Positions 1-8,624 of a DNA stretch of 15,154 nucleotides are shown here, piece after piece; position 1 is the first letter of the stretch, and every line of letters starts with the position of its first letter. The stretch lies in NCBI GenBank assembly GCA_004325065.1, contig PITI01000298.1, positions 1-15,154 on the forward strand, read 5' to 3'. The position numbers and the translations under genes were made by a program. The DNA is from Hamiltosporidium magnivora (taxonomy: Eukaryota > Microsporidia > Dubosqiidae). The notes beneath the pieces were generated by a model. The model was not told the DNA's origin, ran no database searches, and was given only the letters and a program-made list of their open reading frames with translations.

Positions 1-333
1 CTCTCCCGGCTTTTAATTGGTTTTATTTTTATATCTCCCAGGCGCTAAGTCTTCTAACCCGAGTGAGCAAGGCTAGGTTTCCATGCTTTTACATGGCGAT
101 TACCTACATGTTCAGCTGCGGTCTGCAATCTGGTTACATAAAAAACTACAAATAAATTTGTAGAAAAAGTTTCTCCATTTCTTAGACCTCTCCTCTTCAT
201 AACAACTCCCATGGAACAACCGAAGATGTAGTGTGGTTAATTCCCACCAAAAATCCAAACAATGATCTCACAACAGTTTCACACACTCATTGCCAAGCAG
301 AAAGTTTTTTATGTGGTTATCCTCCCTCCACCA
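1..333 (-). repeat. Dispersed repeat copy A, 5' part, cut by the window edge
   Basis: Read on the minus strand from 333, this stretch aligns with copy B (plus strand, from 6791). It starts TGGTGGAG where B starts TGATTGAG, and similarity stops just outside that point in both, so this is probably the element's 5' end. The best block is 42-95 against 7033-7086, with 46 of 54 positions identical and no gaps. It is clearly richer in G+C than its surroundings, and most differences leave B with A or T, so A looks younger than B. It contains a perfect 8-bp inverted repeat (146-153/156-163) and a two-part hairpin at 74-106. No coding frame was recognised. The element class is unknown; it could be an LTR, the leader of a non-LTR element, or a non-autonomous structured-RNA element. 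Confidence 0.85.
74..106 (-). other. Hairpin in repeat copy A with covarying counterpart in copy B
   Basis: TAGGT (74-78) pairs with ACCTA (102-106), enclosing an inner stem CCATG (81-85) with CATGG (92-96). The matching hairpin in copy B (7022-7054) has the outer stem TGGGT/ACCCA and the inner stem TCATG/CATGA. Two base pairs have therefore changed on both sides while pairing was kept. Confidence 0.7.
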
Positions 334-410
334 TTAGATTAAAATATATTAAAATGTTTGTTAAAAAGAGAAATTATTCATAAATAAATATATTGAACGC
401 TAAAAAAAAT

Positions 411-417
411 ATCACCC
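411..417 (+). promoter_or_regulatory. CCC-type start-proximal motif
   Basis: ATCACCC lies immediately before the ATG at 418. CCC-like motifs just upstream of start codons are known from microsporidia, including Nosema ceranae. Their presence at three conserved genes here (also 3071-3076 and minus 6098-6094) supports the chosen starts. Confidence 0.6.
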
Positions 418-1065
418 ATGTATATTTCGATGAAAAATCCAATAATATTGAATCCGTTGGCAACAGAATACTTGCTTATATTTTTACATGGATTAGGAGA
501 TAATGGAGAAAATATTTCAAGCATATTTGAATCATATGCAAAAAGATATAGAAATACACGGATGATATTTCCCACTGCAATGAAAAGAAAAATTGGAATT
601 TGTGCGAATATGGAAATGAATGCTTGGTTTAATATACAATCATTGGATTTAGAATATGAAGATTATGATGGTTATCGAGAAAGTATGGAAAATATTATGA
701 AAATTTTTAACGAGCAAAATATTGCACCCACTAGAACAATAATTGCAGGATTTTCTCAAGGTGGTGCAATGTCTCTTTATATAGCATTAAATGAAATCAG
801 ATATTTTAAAAGTATTATTTGTTGTTCTGGTTTTCTTATCGATAGAACAAATGCTAAAAATATTGTTAAACAAAATATAACGATGATACATGGAAACAAA
901 GATATTGTGGTTTTACCCATGTTCGGGGAAAAATCTTTCGAGATTTTAAAAAATAAATATAAGCAAAATGTGAAATTGATTAAATTTCATGGTGATCATA
1001 CTATTCCTAATATAGCGTTTGATACTATATTCGACGGATTTAACGATAAAGATTTGGTCTTGTGA
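418..1065 (+). CDS. Acyl-protein thioesterase / phospholipase-carboxylesterase family
   Basis: 215-residue alpha/beta hydrolase of the acyl-protein thioesterase (APT1/Apt1) family, which removes palmitate from cysteines of cytosolic and membrane-associated proteins and has lysophospholipase activity in some members. Visible marks are HGLGDNG at residues 24-30 (oxyanion region), FPTA at 51-54, MNAWF at 67-71, the nucleophile elbow GFSQGG with Ser113, HGNKDIVV with Asp162, and HGDHTIP with His194, so the Ser-Asp-His triad is complete. The length is close to the family's usual 220-230. There is no signal peptide or membrane segment, so a cytosolic enzyme is expected. The start at 418 follows CACCC directly; a second in-frame ATG at 430 is the alternative. 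It stands alone, between repeat copy A and a 2-kb gene-poor stretch. The family is secure; the substrate is not shown by the sequence. Confidence 0.92.
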   Translation: MYISMKNPIILNPLATEYLLIFLHGLGDNGENISSIFESYAKRYRNTRMIFPTAMKRKIGICANMEMNAWFNIQSLDLEYEDYDGYRESMENIMKIFNEQNIAPTRTIIAGFSQGGAMSLYIALNEIRYFKSIICCSGFLIDRTNAKNIVKQNITMIHGNKDIVVLPMFGEKSFEILKNKYKQNVKLIKFHGDHTIPNIAFDTIFDGFNDKDLVL

Positions 1066-1899
1066 GTTATATTGAAAAAATATTTATTTTTAATATAAAA
1101 ATAAATTCTAAGTTGACTATTTCGAAAATTATTTATCTTATATTGCAGATTTTCTTATTCTAAACAGTATTATAGTCTAAAATATACGTTTCTTTTTATT
1201 TGCTTAATTCGTTTAATTATTTATTTTTTAACTCATTTTTTTAAAGCTTTATTCTCTAATATTTGTTTAAAAAGTAAAATTATTTTTTATTAAACAATTG
1301 TTCTTCAAATTCAAATTTTTTAAATTATAAAAAGGTAAGCAATTCACGAAAAAGATCTTTAAAAAACCTAAAAACAAAAAATAGCATACACCTTGTTTCA
1401 AATAGTGGGAATCATTAGAGTAACAGAAAATAATATAAAGAGTGTCGGGTTTAGAAGAGATTGCTATGACCACGAGGGAGGTAGAAGATAATATATAAAA
1501 GTTAAAATTATTATTAAACTCAAAATTCCATGAAATAAGAATTAACATATACATTTCATAAAAAGAATAGCCCCATAATTGACTATTTGGTTTCATACAA
1601 TTAAAGATAAGTTATATCTTTTAAAAATTTTATAGTTATTCTATAAACAAACAAAAGAGTGTAAATTAGAAGAATAGAAATCCTAGGATAGATAATGATA
1701 CCAAAACACATCTTGCACTAATAAAAAGCTTTTAAAAACTTCAATATAGGTTATATGGAGAATTAAATAAAAAAAGATTGGAAAAAGCTCAACTGGCTAA
1801 TTTATATGTCAAAAAATAAAGCTGAAGTTTACTTGGTAATTTAAATGGATCTAAGTAATAAGCTGGTAAGTTTTAATGAATTCTTGGATTAACTAAAAA

Positions 1900-2277
1900 A
1901 ATAAACATAAAACCAAGTGTCGAAGGATCTTCGATTATATTCATAGTATAACTATATTCCGACAGCAGAAGGAATGTGATATTATTGTATTGGTTAGAAG
2001 TCTACTAAGGCATTTGCAAATAGGTATGAAAATGATCAGAAACTAAAAAACTAGACATTATAATGAGGTGAAGCGGTTCTACAGCTACATCAATATAAAT
2101 ATATGTTTAAGTCTTTAAGACAAATTAGGAGTTACTCAGTTCAAAAATTATATAAATTTAGTGATAAGAATTAAAAAGAAAACCAGAAATAAAACCGATG
2201 TTCATATTCGGAATAATAGATCAGTTATATTTATTTTTGACTTTGAGTTAAATAATATACGTCCTGATGAAATATAG
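1900..2277 (+). pseudogene. Possible decayed coding remnant, unidentified
   Basis: One plus-strand frame runs 126 codons, ending at a TAG (2275-2277), with only two internal stops (TAA at 2044 and 2116). At this A+T content many more stops would be expected. The translation is basic with aromatic and aliphatic clusters (for example FDYIHSITIFRQQ), and no family is recognised. It could be the remnant of a transposase or other lost gene, or simply a purine-rich strand that avoids stops by composition. Confidence 0.25.
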
Positions 2278-3070
2278 ATTATATATTTTACAAAATTCCA
2301 CTCAGAATTACAAAGCCAATAAGCCAAAGAAAATGGTTCATTTGTAAAAGATTTGTTTCTAACTTAGAAATTAAACTAAAATATTTTTTTTCATAATTAG
2401 AAAATGTATCCATATTGGGTTTTAGATAACTAATAGCAGAAACATGATTTTTTGCCTATAATAGAAGCACGGATTAGACTGGGCTCATATAGGCTGCACA
2501 AATCCATTTATTTTCGAGAAATAATATTAAATAAAACCAAATCGAGATAAAGTTGAGAACAAGAACAAAACCTTCAAGAAGATCAGATATAACTTACAAT
2601 TCATATATCTATCACACATATAAACCACGAGAAAAACATCTATTTTGAAAACCAAATATCTATCGAATCTTAATTGTGAATTTAATATCAGATTAAAAAT
2701 AAATTTGTAACTCAAAAAAGTGATTAAATATAAAAAAGCAGATATATGGGGCAGAGAACGAGATAAATACATTAAAAACCCACCCAATATTAGGTTTTAT
2801 AATTCAATCTTTTTCTAAAATTTGGAATTATAAAAGCAGAACATTTTTCTTTTAAATTTACATACTCTTTTTTACATCTATTTTCTCATCTATTAATTTT
2901 TTTTTAATTCCTTATTTTATTCCTTTACGTTTAAAAATTTATTCTAAAAATATCAATTTTACTGCCTCTCTTATTTAATTGAATTGTTTCATTACCCTTC
3001 TATCTTTGATTTATTTGCTTATCTTTCATTTCTTAAAAAATTATAATTTTCTTTATTAATTTTAGTATTT

Positions 3071-3076
3071 CCACCC
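3071..3076 (+). promoter_or_regulatory. CCC-type start-proximal motif
   Basis: CCACCC ends two bases before the ATG at 3079, matching the motif at 411-417 and following a long pyrimidine-rich stretch. It supports this start codon. Confidence 0.6.
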
Positions 3077-3078
3077 AT

Positions 3079-4725
3079 ATGAAAGAAAACTCATTTGATG
3101 ACCAAATAAAAAAAAAAAGAAATATAATTACAATATTTTCTTGTATATTTCTTGGTCTAATGTTTACACTTCTAGATTGTCTCAGTTATGGACGTAATAT
3201 GCTTCCCAAAGTGAAAGATGATACATCAATAGAAAATATAAGTATGATTATTTATTTATATTCTACAATCACAGCGCAAATATTTTATGGAATATTTACA
3301 AAATTAGAAAGTGGTATTATGGCTGGAGCTATAGTAGAGTCATTTCCATATATGCATTCTATATTTAATGTATGTAAGGAAGGTAATGAAAGTATTAATT
3401 CAGTAGTAACTAATACATTATTGTGTCTTCTCATATCTACTATGCTGGTATCTTTTTGGTCTTTTCTTTTAAAAAAATATAAAATCGGGGGATTTTTAAA
3501 AATGATTCCAAAAGCAGCCATAACTGGATGTCTAGGAGCTATCGGATTGAGTCAATTCAGTGTTGCTTATGGAGAAATATGTAGCAATATATTTGACTCA
3601 AAGGCACTTTTACTTTTATCCATAATGGTTATATGCGCCTTTATAGCATTTTTACTACAGGAAAAATTTAGTGATGTAGTTTTTATTGTTCCGCTTTTTT
3701 CTTTGATAGTAATTTCGGGTTTTTACGTTTTTTTTATTCCCATTTTAGGAAATTCTTTGGATAATTTAATATTAAATGAATGGTTACCAAAAAAAGAAAG
3801 TGCAAATTTATTTTTAAATCAACTTTGGGAAAAACTTTCATTTAAAGAACTCTCAACCAAATATGTTGTAAAAAATATTTTTAATATTTTTTTATTATCT
3901 TTATTTAGTTTGATACACATGCCGGTAAATTTACCGGCATTTGGAACAGCAACTGGGGTTTCTTTTAATTTTTTGGATGAACTTAAGACACAGTCAATTG
4001 GAAATTTTATAAGTGCTTTTACTTTTTGTCCAACCTATTTTATTTCTTCATGTTCTATTTTCTTCAATAGAAGTGGTGGTAAAGGAAAAACAGAAAGTAT
4101 TTTATTGGGCGTATTTTTATGTACTCTCATATTTTTTGGTGCGAGTTTAAAAACTTATATTCCTAGATTTGTTTTAGGAATGATACCTTGTTTTATAGGA
4201 ATAAGTATGTGTTATTCTGCGTTTATAAGAATATATTCGGAAGCCTCAAAATACGATTTATTGGTTGTATATTTTACTGCTTTTGTTTCCATGTATTTCA
4301 ATTTGGTCGTTGGTTTGATTTTTGGAATATTTCTTTGTTTGCTTGAATTTGCTTTCAGATATAATAAAATTACCAAAACAGGAAATGTTGCTTCTGATTT
4401 AGAACTTTCCAATTTTAGAAATAATAAATTTTCAAAGTCCATAGCTCGTATAAAAGTCGATTTTATGTTGGTATTTGCAACAGTTGAAAAATTTGATAAA
4501 TTGACACGTAATGCCACTACATATAGTGTTCTTGTTTTAGACTTAATGGAATGTGGTTGTATTGACTGGAGTGGTTCAGACTTACTTGTTGGATTTGTTA
4601 ATGGAATAGATTCTAACTGCAAGGTTTATATTATTGGAAAACCTCATAATTATGAACTTTACAATGTACAAAAAAGATTTAATAAGGAAATAGAACATAT
4701 AACTGAGAATATTGTTTCCGTTTAA
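3079..4725 (+). CDS. SulP-family transporter with C-terminal STAS domain (Vsb1/YGR125W-like)
   Basis: 548-residue polytopic membrane protein of the SulP (SLC26) family. A short basic N-terminus is followed by about ten to twelve hydrophobic segments between residues 15 and 425, then a cytosolic STAS-like domain at about 455-545. Visible marks are DCLSYG at 33-38 in the first membrane helix, a PAFGTATG loop at 286-293, and VLVLDLM followed by IDWSG at 485-499, the usual STAS strand and loop. SulP proteins move anions such as sulfate, but the layout and the DCLSYG and PAFGTATG regions recall the fungal vacuolar branch of yeast Vsb1 (YGR125W), linked to basic amino acid uptake into vacuoles. That assignment is from memory of the family, not an alignment. 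It is much shorter at the N-terminus than the yeast protein, as is usual in microsporidia. The start is set by the CCACCC motif. Confidence 0.9.
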   Translation: MKENSFDDQIKKKRNIITIFSCIFLGLMFTLLDCLSYGRNMLPKVKDDTSIENISMIIYLYSTITAQIFYGIFTKLESGIMAGAIVESFPYMHSIFNVCKEGNESINSVVTNTLLCLLISTMLVSFWSFLLKKYKIGGFLKMIPKAAITGCLGAIGLSQFSVAYGEICSNIFDSKALLLLSIMVICAFIAFLLQEKFSDVVFIVPLFSLIVISGFYVFFIPILGNSLDNLILNEWLPKKESANLFLNQLWEKLSFKELSTKYVVKNIFNIFLLSLFSLIHMPVNLPAFGTATGVSFNFLDELKTQSIGNFISAFTFCPTYFISSCSIFFNRSGGKGKTESILLGVFLCTLIFFGASLKTYIPRFVLGMIPCFIGISMCYSAFIRIYSEASKYDLLVVYFTAFVSMYFNLVVGLIFGIFLCLLEFAFRYNKITKTGNVASDLELSNFRNNKFSKSIARIKVDFMLVFATVEKFDKLTRNATTYSVLVLDLMECGCIDWSGSDLLVGFVNGIDSNCKVYIIGKPHNYELYNVQKRFNKEIEHITENIVSV

Positions 4726-5050
4726 TTTTAATTTTGATTGATTGTCATTTATCGATTTAGATGAATTTAATATTTAAATAAATATTTATTTTATCTAATA
4801 CATATTTAGAGAAGTTTAAGATAATTGAATATACATTTTTAACTTCTTTTTTGATATAAATTTATTTCGTCGTTTATTAAAAAGTAATTAATGGTTGAAT
4901 AATTAGTTATTAAATATTTTATTTCTAAATGAAATGTATTTATAAAATAACCGTATCTCATACATGAGACATATGACTAAAAAATATTTTTATTATTTAT
5001 TCGTAAAAAAATACAGAATTTCAATATTTAAGCAATAGATTTTAAAACAA
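4726..5050. other. AT-rich spacer
   Basis: No gene is seen. The only local structure noted is a short perfect inverted repeat, TCTCAT-AC-ATGAGA, at 4956-4969. It is 230 bases past the SulP stop codon and too weak to call a terminator. Confidence 0.6.
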
Positions 5051-5287
5051 AATTTCTTTGTTTTTAAAAGAAAAATTAAGAATCAAAGTACAAATTTTAG
5101 CAGAGAATTTCTCTATTTAAAAGAATAATTAAGAATCAAATTACAAATTTTAGCAGAGAATTTCTCTATTTAAAAGAATAATTATGACTCAAATTACAAA
5201 TTTTAGCAGAGAATTTCTTTATTTAAAAGAATAATTATGACTCAAATTACAAATTTTAGCAGAGAATTTCTTTATTTAAAAGAATGA
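5051..5287. repeat. Tandem repeat, 53-bp unit, about 4.4 copies
   Basis: Units start at 5051, 5106, 5159, 5212 and 5265 with the common beginning AATTTCT. The first is 55 bp and divergent; the next three are exactly 53 bp and nearly identical; the last is partial. Units share the block ACAAATTTTAGCAGAG. The last two full units share TATGACTC where the earlier ones have TAAGAATC, so they arose by the most recent duplication. Confidence 0.95.
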
Positions 5288-5409
5288 ATTTATAAAAAAA
5301 ATGACAAAGAAAATATTTTTTATTCTTAGCTTAAAAAAAGAATGGAATGTAAATTTAGAAGAAATGATTGAAAATAAAGGATTAAAGGATAAAAAACAAT
5401 TCTAATTAT

Positions 5410-5570
5410 AATTTTTAAAAGAAATAGAGAATATCTGAAATTAAAAATACCAATAAACTATATAAAGGATAGAGAAAATAGGAAAGATCTAATTTTTAAA
5501 GAAATAGAGAATATCTGAAATTAAAAATACCAATAAATTACTTAAAAAATAAAGAAAATAGGAAAATATT
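5410..5570. repeat. Tandem duplication, 81-bp unit, two copies
   Basis: Copies start at 5410 and 5491. The central part (AGAGAATATCTGAAATTAAA and the following ACCAATAAA) is identical; the ends differ by a few substitutions. It lies just downstream of the ribosomal protein L12 stop codon, so it may fall in or near that transcript's 3' end. Confidence 0.92.
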
Positions 5571-5593
5571 AGAAATTTTAAATAAAATCATTT

Positions 5594-6088
5594 TTATTTA
5601 GAAGGAACTTTTAAAGATCCATCATTTATTTCTCGAATAACTTCTTTTGGACTTTTTCCATCCACCCTACACCCAATAGAAACACAAGTACCCAAAACTT
5701 GTTTGATTGTACCAGAAAATTCTTTAGAATTACTTTTATGCTGTATCTTTCTAGCCACATCAACAACATCTACCATTGTGATGTTTCCATGATGAGTAAT
5801 ATTTTTTTCTTTTTTTCTGTCACGTGGTGGCTCACGTAAGGCTTTAAGGATATAAGTAGAAGAATTTGGTGTTACTTCTAAAGTAGCCTTTCTATCCTTT
5901 ATAGCGAGTTGTACGTTTACTTTGAGACTTTTGTATTCTGCAGTTGCTTTTTTTATTTCTTCACCTAATACCTTTGCTTGTACACCGTGTGGACCTACCT
6001 TCTGTGCCAGTGTAGCTCCTGGTAATTCGCCACCCACACATCGAATGGCTACATATTTTGTACCATCATCTTGTTTCTGTTCTGCCAT
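5594..6088 (-). CDS. RPL12: 60S ribosomal protein L12 (uL11 family)
   Basis: 164 residues, essentially the same length as other eukaryotic L12 proteins (about 165). It belongs to the uL11 family, sits at the base of the ribosomal P-stalk, binds the GTPase-associated region of large-subunit rRNA and helps recruit elongation factors. Clear marks are CVGGELPGATLAQKVGPHG from residue 17 (N-terminal domain), ALREPPRDRKKEKNI at 83-97 (linker), and GTIKQVLGTCVSIGCRVDG at 126-144 (rRNA-binding C-terminal domain). The frame stays open upstream to 6226, but the added 46 residues are Phe/Lys/Ile-rich, unlike the family, and overlap tandem repeats. The start at 6088 fits both the family and a CCCTT motif 6-10 bases upstream. 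It is flanked on both sides by tandem repeats. No intron is seen. Confidence 0.97.
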   Translation of the reverse strand: MAEQKQDDGTKYVAIRCVGGELPGATLAQKVGPHGVQAKVLGEEIKKATAEYKSLKVNVQLAIKDRKATLEVTPNSSTYILKALREPPRDRKKEKNITHHGNITMVDVVDVARKIQHKSNSKEFSGTIKQVLGTCVSIGCRVDGKSPKEVIREINDGSLKVPSK

Positions 6089-6093
6089 TATGT

Positions 6094-6098
6094 AAGGG
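6094..6098 (-). promoter_or_regulatory. CCCTT start-proximal motif of RPL12
   Basis: On the minus strand the sequence AAACCCTTACATA directly precedes the ATG at 6088. CCC/CCCTT motifs just before starts, especially of ribosomal protein genes, are a known microsporidian trait. It decides between the 6088 start and the upstream open frame. Confidence 0.65.
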
Positions 6099-6163
6099 TT
6101 TGTTGAGAAAGATATAAAATTTTTAAAAAAAAATATTTTAATTTTTATTTTGAGGAAATGGAA

Positions 6164-6394
6164 GGAAGGATTAAAATATAGAATTTTGAATAAATAAAAT
6201 ACTGAAGTTTTAGTTTTTTTTAACAATTGGAGAGGTAGGAGGAAGGATTAAAATATAAAATTTTGAATAAATGAAATACTGGTGTTTTAGTTTTTTAACA
6301 ATTAGAGAAGCAGGAGATAAATGTAAATATAGAATTGTTACTACAAATACTGGAGTAGTTACTTTATAAAAATAGAGAAATAAGAGAAAGATGT
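6164..6394. repeat. Tandem repeat upstream of RPL12, unit about 76 bp, about three copies
   Basis: Unit 1 (6164-6240) and unit 2 (6241-6315) both begin GGAAGGATTAAAATATA and share TTTTGAATAAAT, AATACTG and TTAACAATT. A third, more diverged unit follows at about 6316-6394. The block CTTTATAAAAATAGAGAAAT in unit 3 resembles CTATATAAAGGATAGAGAAA in the repeat on the other side of RPL12 (5458-5477), but low complexity makes that link weak. Confidence 0.8.
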
Positions 6395-6790
6395 AAATGT
6401 TTTAGGATGCCAATATGGATTCTTATTTGTCAGTTGGGTTAAAAAATAGCAGTTGAGAAACAAAAAGAACAATTTTGTACTTAAATTTATAGGCGAAATA
6501 TATTTTTAATATTTGAATTAAAAAAATCATTGCTCAAAAAAACGAAACACGATATTTGAACTTACTGGCACAGAAAATAATTTATATTTCAAAAAAACCT
6601 ATTTAGAGTAAATTATCAATATTATATTAAAAAGGAGCTGGTAGATCTCTAAAAGATAATATTTCTAAATTCTTAGGATTGATAAGTTTTAAATTATACT
6701 TAAAATATGAGAGCTTCTAATACGCTTGATTATATGAAAGGTTTTTTTGGAATAATTGTAGTTAAAAAATCTGTTTTAATAAATTTTCAT
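6395..6790. other. AT-rich spacer
   Basis: No gene, RNA or clear repeat is seen between the RPL12-upstream repeats and copy B of the dispersed repeat. Confidence 0.6.
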
Positions 6791-7477
6791 TGATTGAGTG
6801 TGAACGAACACACAAAAAACAGACTACTTGGTAATTAATAGAGAGAATATATATAAAAAATATTGTTTAAATTTTTTGTGGGACGAAATATACACTACTT
6901 CTCCGAGTGTTCGATTTGAATATGTTTCGGAGGAATATGATATGCGAAATAATTATATTTTCCATAAAACATAGTTCTTGGTTTTCTGTGTTAACTGGAT
7001 TTGAAAGTACGACTGAATTTGTGGGTATTTGTCATGTAAAAACATGAAAACCCAGGCTTGCTAACTCGAGTTTGAAGACTTAGTGCATGAAGATATACAA
7101 ATTATCCACCTAAAATGCTAGGAAAGCCAAATAGCAGGTTATAACATCGGCATTTCCAAGTAGATCGAATTAAGTCATCGATATATCTTGGTTTTGAATT
7201 CTATTAGGTTCCGATGTATAAAATAAGTGAGAATTATGCTGGTCTTGTAAGTGCTCAAGGTGAGTTTATACCCAGGATACCATTTTTAAGCAAGATAAAT
7301 TAACGAATTTCGGACGATCGCCGCGCAATTTATTGGATTTATCTTTCTGTGCGATGAAAAACTTTATAATGTAGGTATGATAGGGGATATCGATAGTATA
7401 TTAGGAGGCATTTATATTCATAACCCTGTAATTGGGTTAATATCATGAAAACAATAAAAAAATGTTCCATGCTTGCA
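6791..7477 (+). repeat. Dispersed repeat copy B, most complete but AT-decayed
   Basis: This copy links the two edge copies. Its first part (6791 to about 7130) aligns with copy A on the opposite strand. Its later part (7218 to about 7450) aligns with copy C on the opposite strand. The 87 bases between (7131-7217) are covered by neither because A and C run off the window. Good blocks are 7033-7086 with A and 7299-7415 with C (14950-15073). Many differences are C to T or G to A in B, as expected for an old inactive copy. The 3' end is placed near CTTGCA at 7472-7477 because C has CTTGCCA there; this boundary is soft. No coding frame, terminal inverted repeat or target-site duplication was recognised. 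Confidence 0.82.
7022..7054 (+). other. Hairpin in repeat copy B
   Basis: The outer stem is TGGGT (7022-7026) with ACCCA (7050-7054); the inner stem is TCATG (7032-7036) with CATGA (7043-7047). It is the counterpart of the copy A hairpin at 74-106, with pairs 7023/7053 and 7032/7047 changed on both sides. Confidence 0.7.
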
Positions 7478-8597
7478 CGAGAAAGTGATTTTAATTGAAT
7501 AATTTTTTTATTGCGAATATGATTTCTTTTAGAATTTCTATACTTCATTATAAACATTATTAGCAAAAATGGAACGTGTAAAAGTGGTTGAATAAATATT
7601 AATATGAGTAGAACATGGCATGGTTTTCTTTTAGATAATTAGAAAACTCATAATTAGAGATTATATAATATGTATCCAAATATATTATAAACATGTATAA
7701 ATAGAATATTGAAGGGAATATTATTTGAAAATTTTTCATATTATTATAAAGATTTAAGATATTGCAAAATTTCTATGTTTGAAGGTGTTTTAATTGGATA
7801 TAAAAACGTCTCAATGACGCTATTATAGATTATATGTATTTTCAATTTGTATCTATCAAACTTTTAGTAAAATATCTAACAGACGTAAAAGAAATTATTT
7901 TGTTTTTGATTGAAATAGTAAATAGCAAATTTATTTAAAATAATGAGACATATTTCTGTGAATTATATCGTGTGCAAATAAAAAAAAATATGAATTTATT
8001 TTTGTACAATAAAAAGTTTACTGTTTTATGATTTTAAATTGAAAGTTAATTAATGATAGTAAGACCAAACAATTTAAAAATTCCCAAATTTAATTCTTTA
8101 AATATATTTATTTTAATATATAATCATATTATAATTAGCATGAAGATATATAATTTTAATTTATGATAATCCATATATGTTAGTTCAGATTTCATATTTG
8201 AAAGCTATTGAATTACTAAACTGCATTGAATTATTAGATAAAAAAATTGCTTTATTTTTCTATTGAATTAATTAGGAAATTTATTAATTAAATTAATATT
8301 GGTTGATATTAAAACTCAATATTTAAAATTTTTATCTCACGTCATAAATCTAAGAATCAAAACAAAATCAATACAACTTGTATTTAAAATGATTTGATAG
8401 TTTTTAATTAAAGAAAATATTAAGATGCCACTAAAACATTGGTGGATTAACTCATGTATCATAATTTCAAAATATATTTGATGCAAAAAAAATGAGAAAA
8501 TGATTTTTCAGAAACCATCACGATTTAAAATCAAAACAATCAAATAAAAATATTCGGACTATTCGTTAGTTCCAAAACATCTAAAATTAAAAAAAAG
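7478..8597. other. Gene-poor AT-rich spacer upstream of the secreted protein gene
   Basis: No supported gene, RNA or repeat was recognised. Stops are frequent in all frames. The stretch ends at the TATA-like box of the gene starting at 8625. Confidence 0.6.
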
Positions 8598-8604
8598 TAT
8601 ATAA
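8598..8604 (+). promoter_or_regulatory. TATA-like box of the Pro/Gln-rich lectin-like gene
   Basis: TATATAA ends 21 bases before the ATG at 8625. No CCC motif occurs between it and the start, unlike at the three conserved genes. A similar box lies before the paralogue at 14232. In DNA this AT-rich the match alone is weak; the shared spacing is what makes it worth listing. Confidence 0.4.
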
Positions 8605-8624
8605 GACGCAAAAAATGCAATATT

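Larger units (their letters stand above)
1066..3078. other. Gene-poor AT-rich intergenic stretch
   Basis: No intact gene is recognised. Short open frames on the minus strand at 1267-1596 and 2527-2787 have no recognisable domain, and their hydrophobic composition follows from reading A-rich DNA on the opposite strand. A plus-strand frame at 1900-2277 has few stops and is listed separately. The last 250 bases or so (about 2820-3078) are strongly pyrimidine-rich on the plus strand and lead into the SulP gene. Confidence 0.6.

Noticed and set aside
1267..1596. 109-codon minus-strand open frame
   Set aside because: It has no recognised domain, a composition expected from A-rich DNA, and no CCC motif or other start signal; its hydrophobic segments are not convincing as a real membrane protein.
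2527..2787. 86-codon minus-strand open frame
   Set aside because: It has no recognisable motif and no start signal. Chance openness in AT-rich DNA or an antisense shadow of a decayed frame is more likely.
4956..4969. Perfect short inverted repeat as a terminator
   Set aside because: It has a six-base stem with a two-base loop, lies 230 bases past the nearest gene end, and belongs to a eukaryotic genome that does not use such terminators.
5594..6226. 46-residue N-terminal extension of RPL12
   Set aside because: The extension is low-complexity Phe/Lys/Ile, absent from the family, lies partly in tandem repeats, and is separated from the real start by the CCCTT motif.
7145..7300. Possible tRNA gene or intron near 7240
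   Set aside because: No acceptor stem or T-loop consensus could be assembled, and the segment is explained by repeat copy B.
6791..7477. Solo LTR with target-site duplication
   Set aside because: The 5' end starts TG as LTRs do, but the 3' end is soft and no direct duplication flanks it, so LTR identity is left open rather than called.
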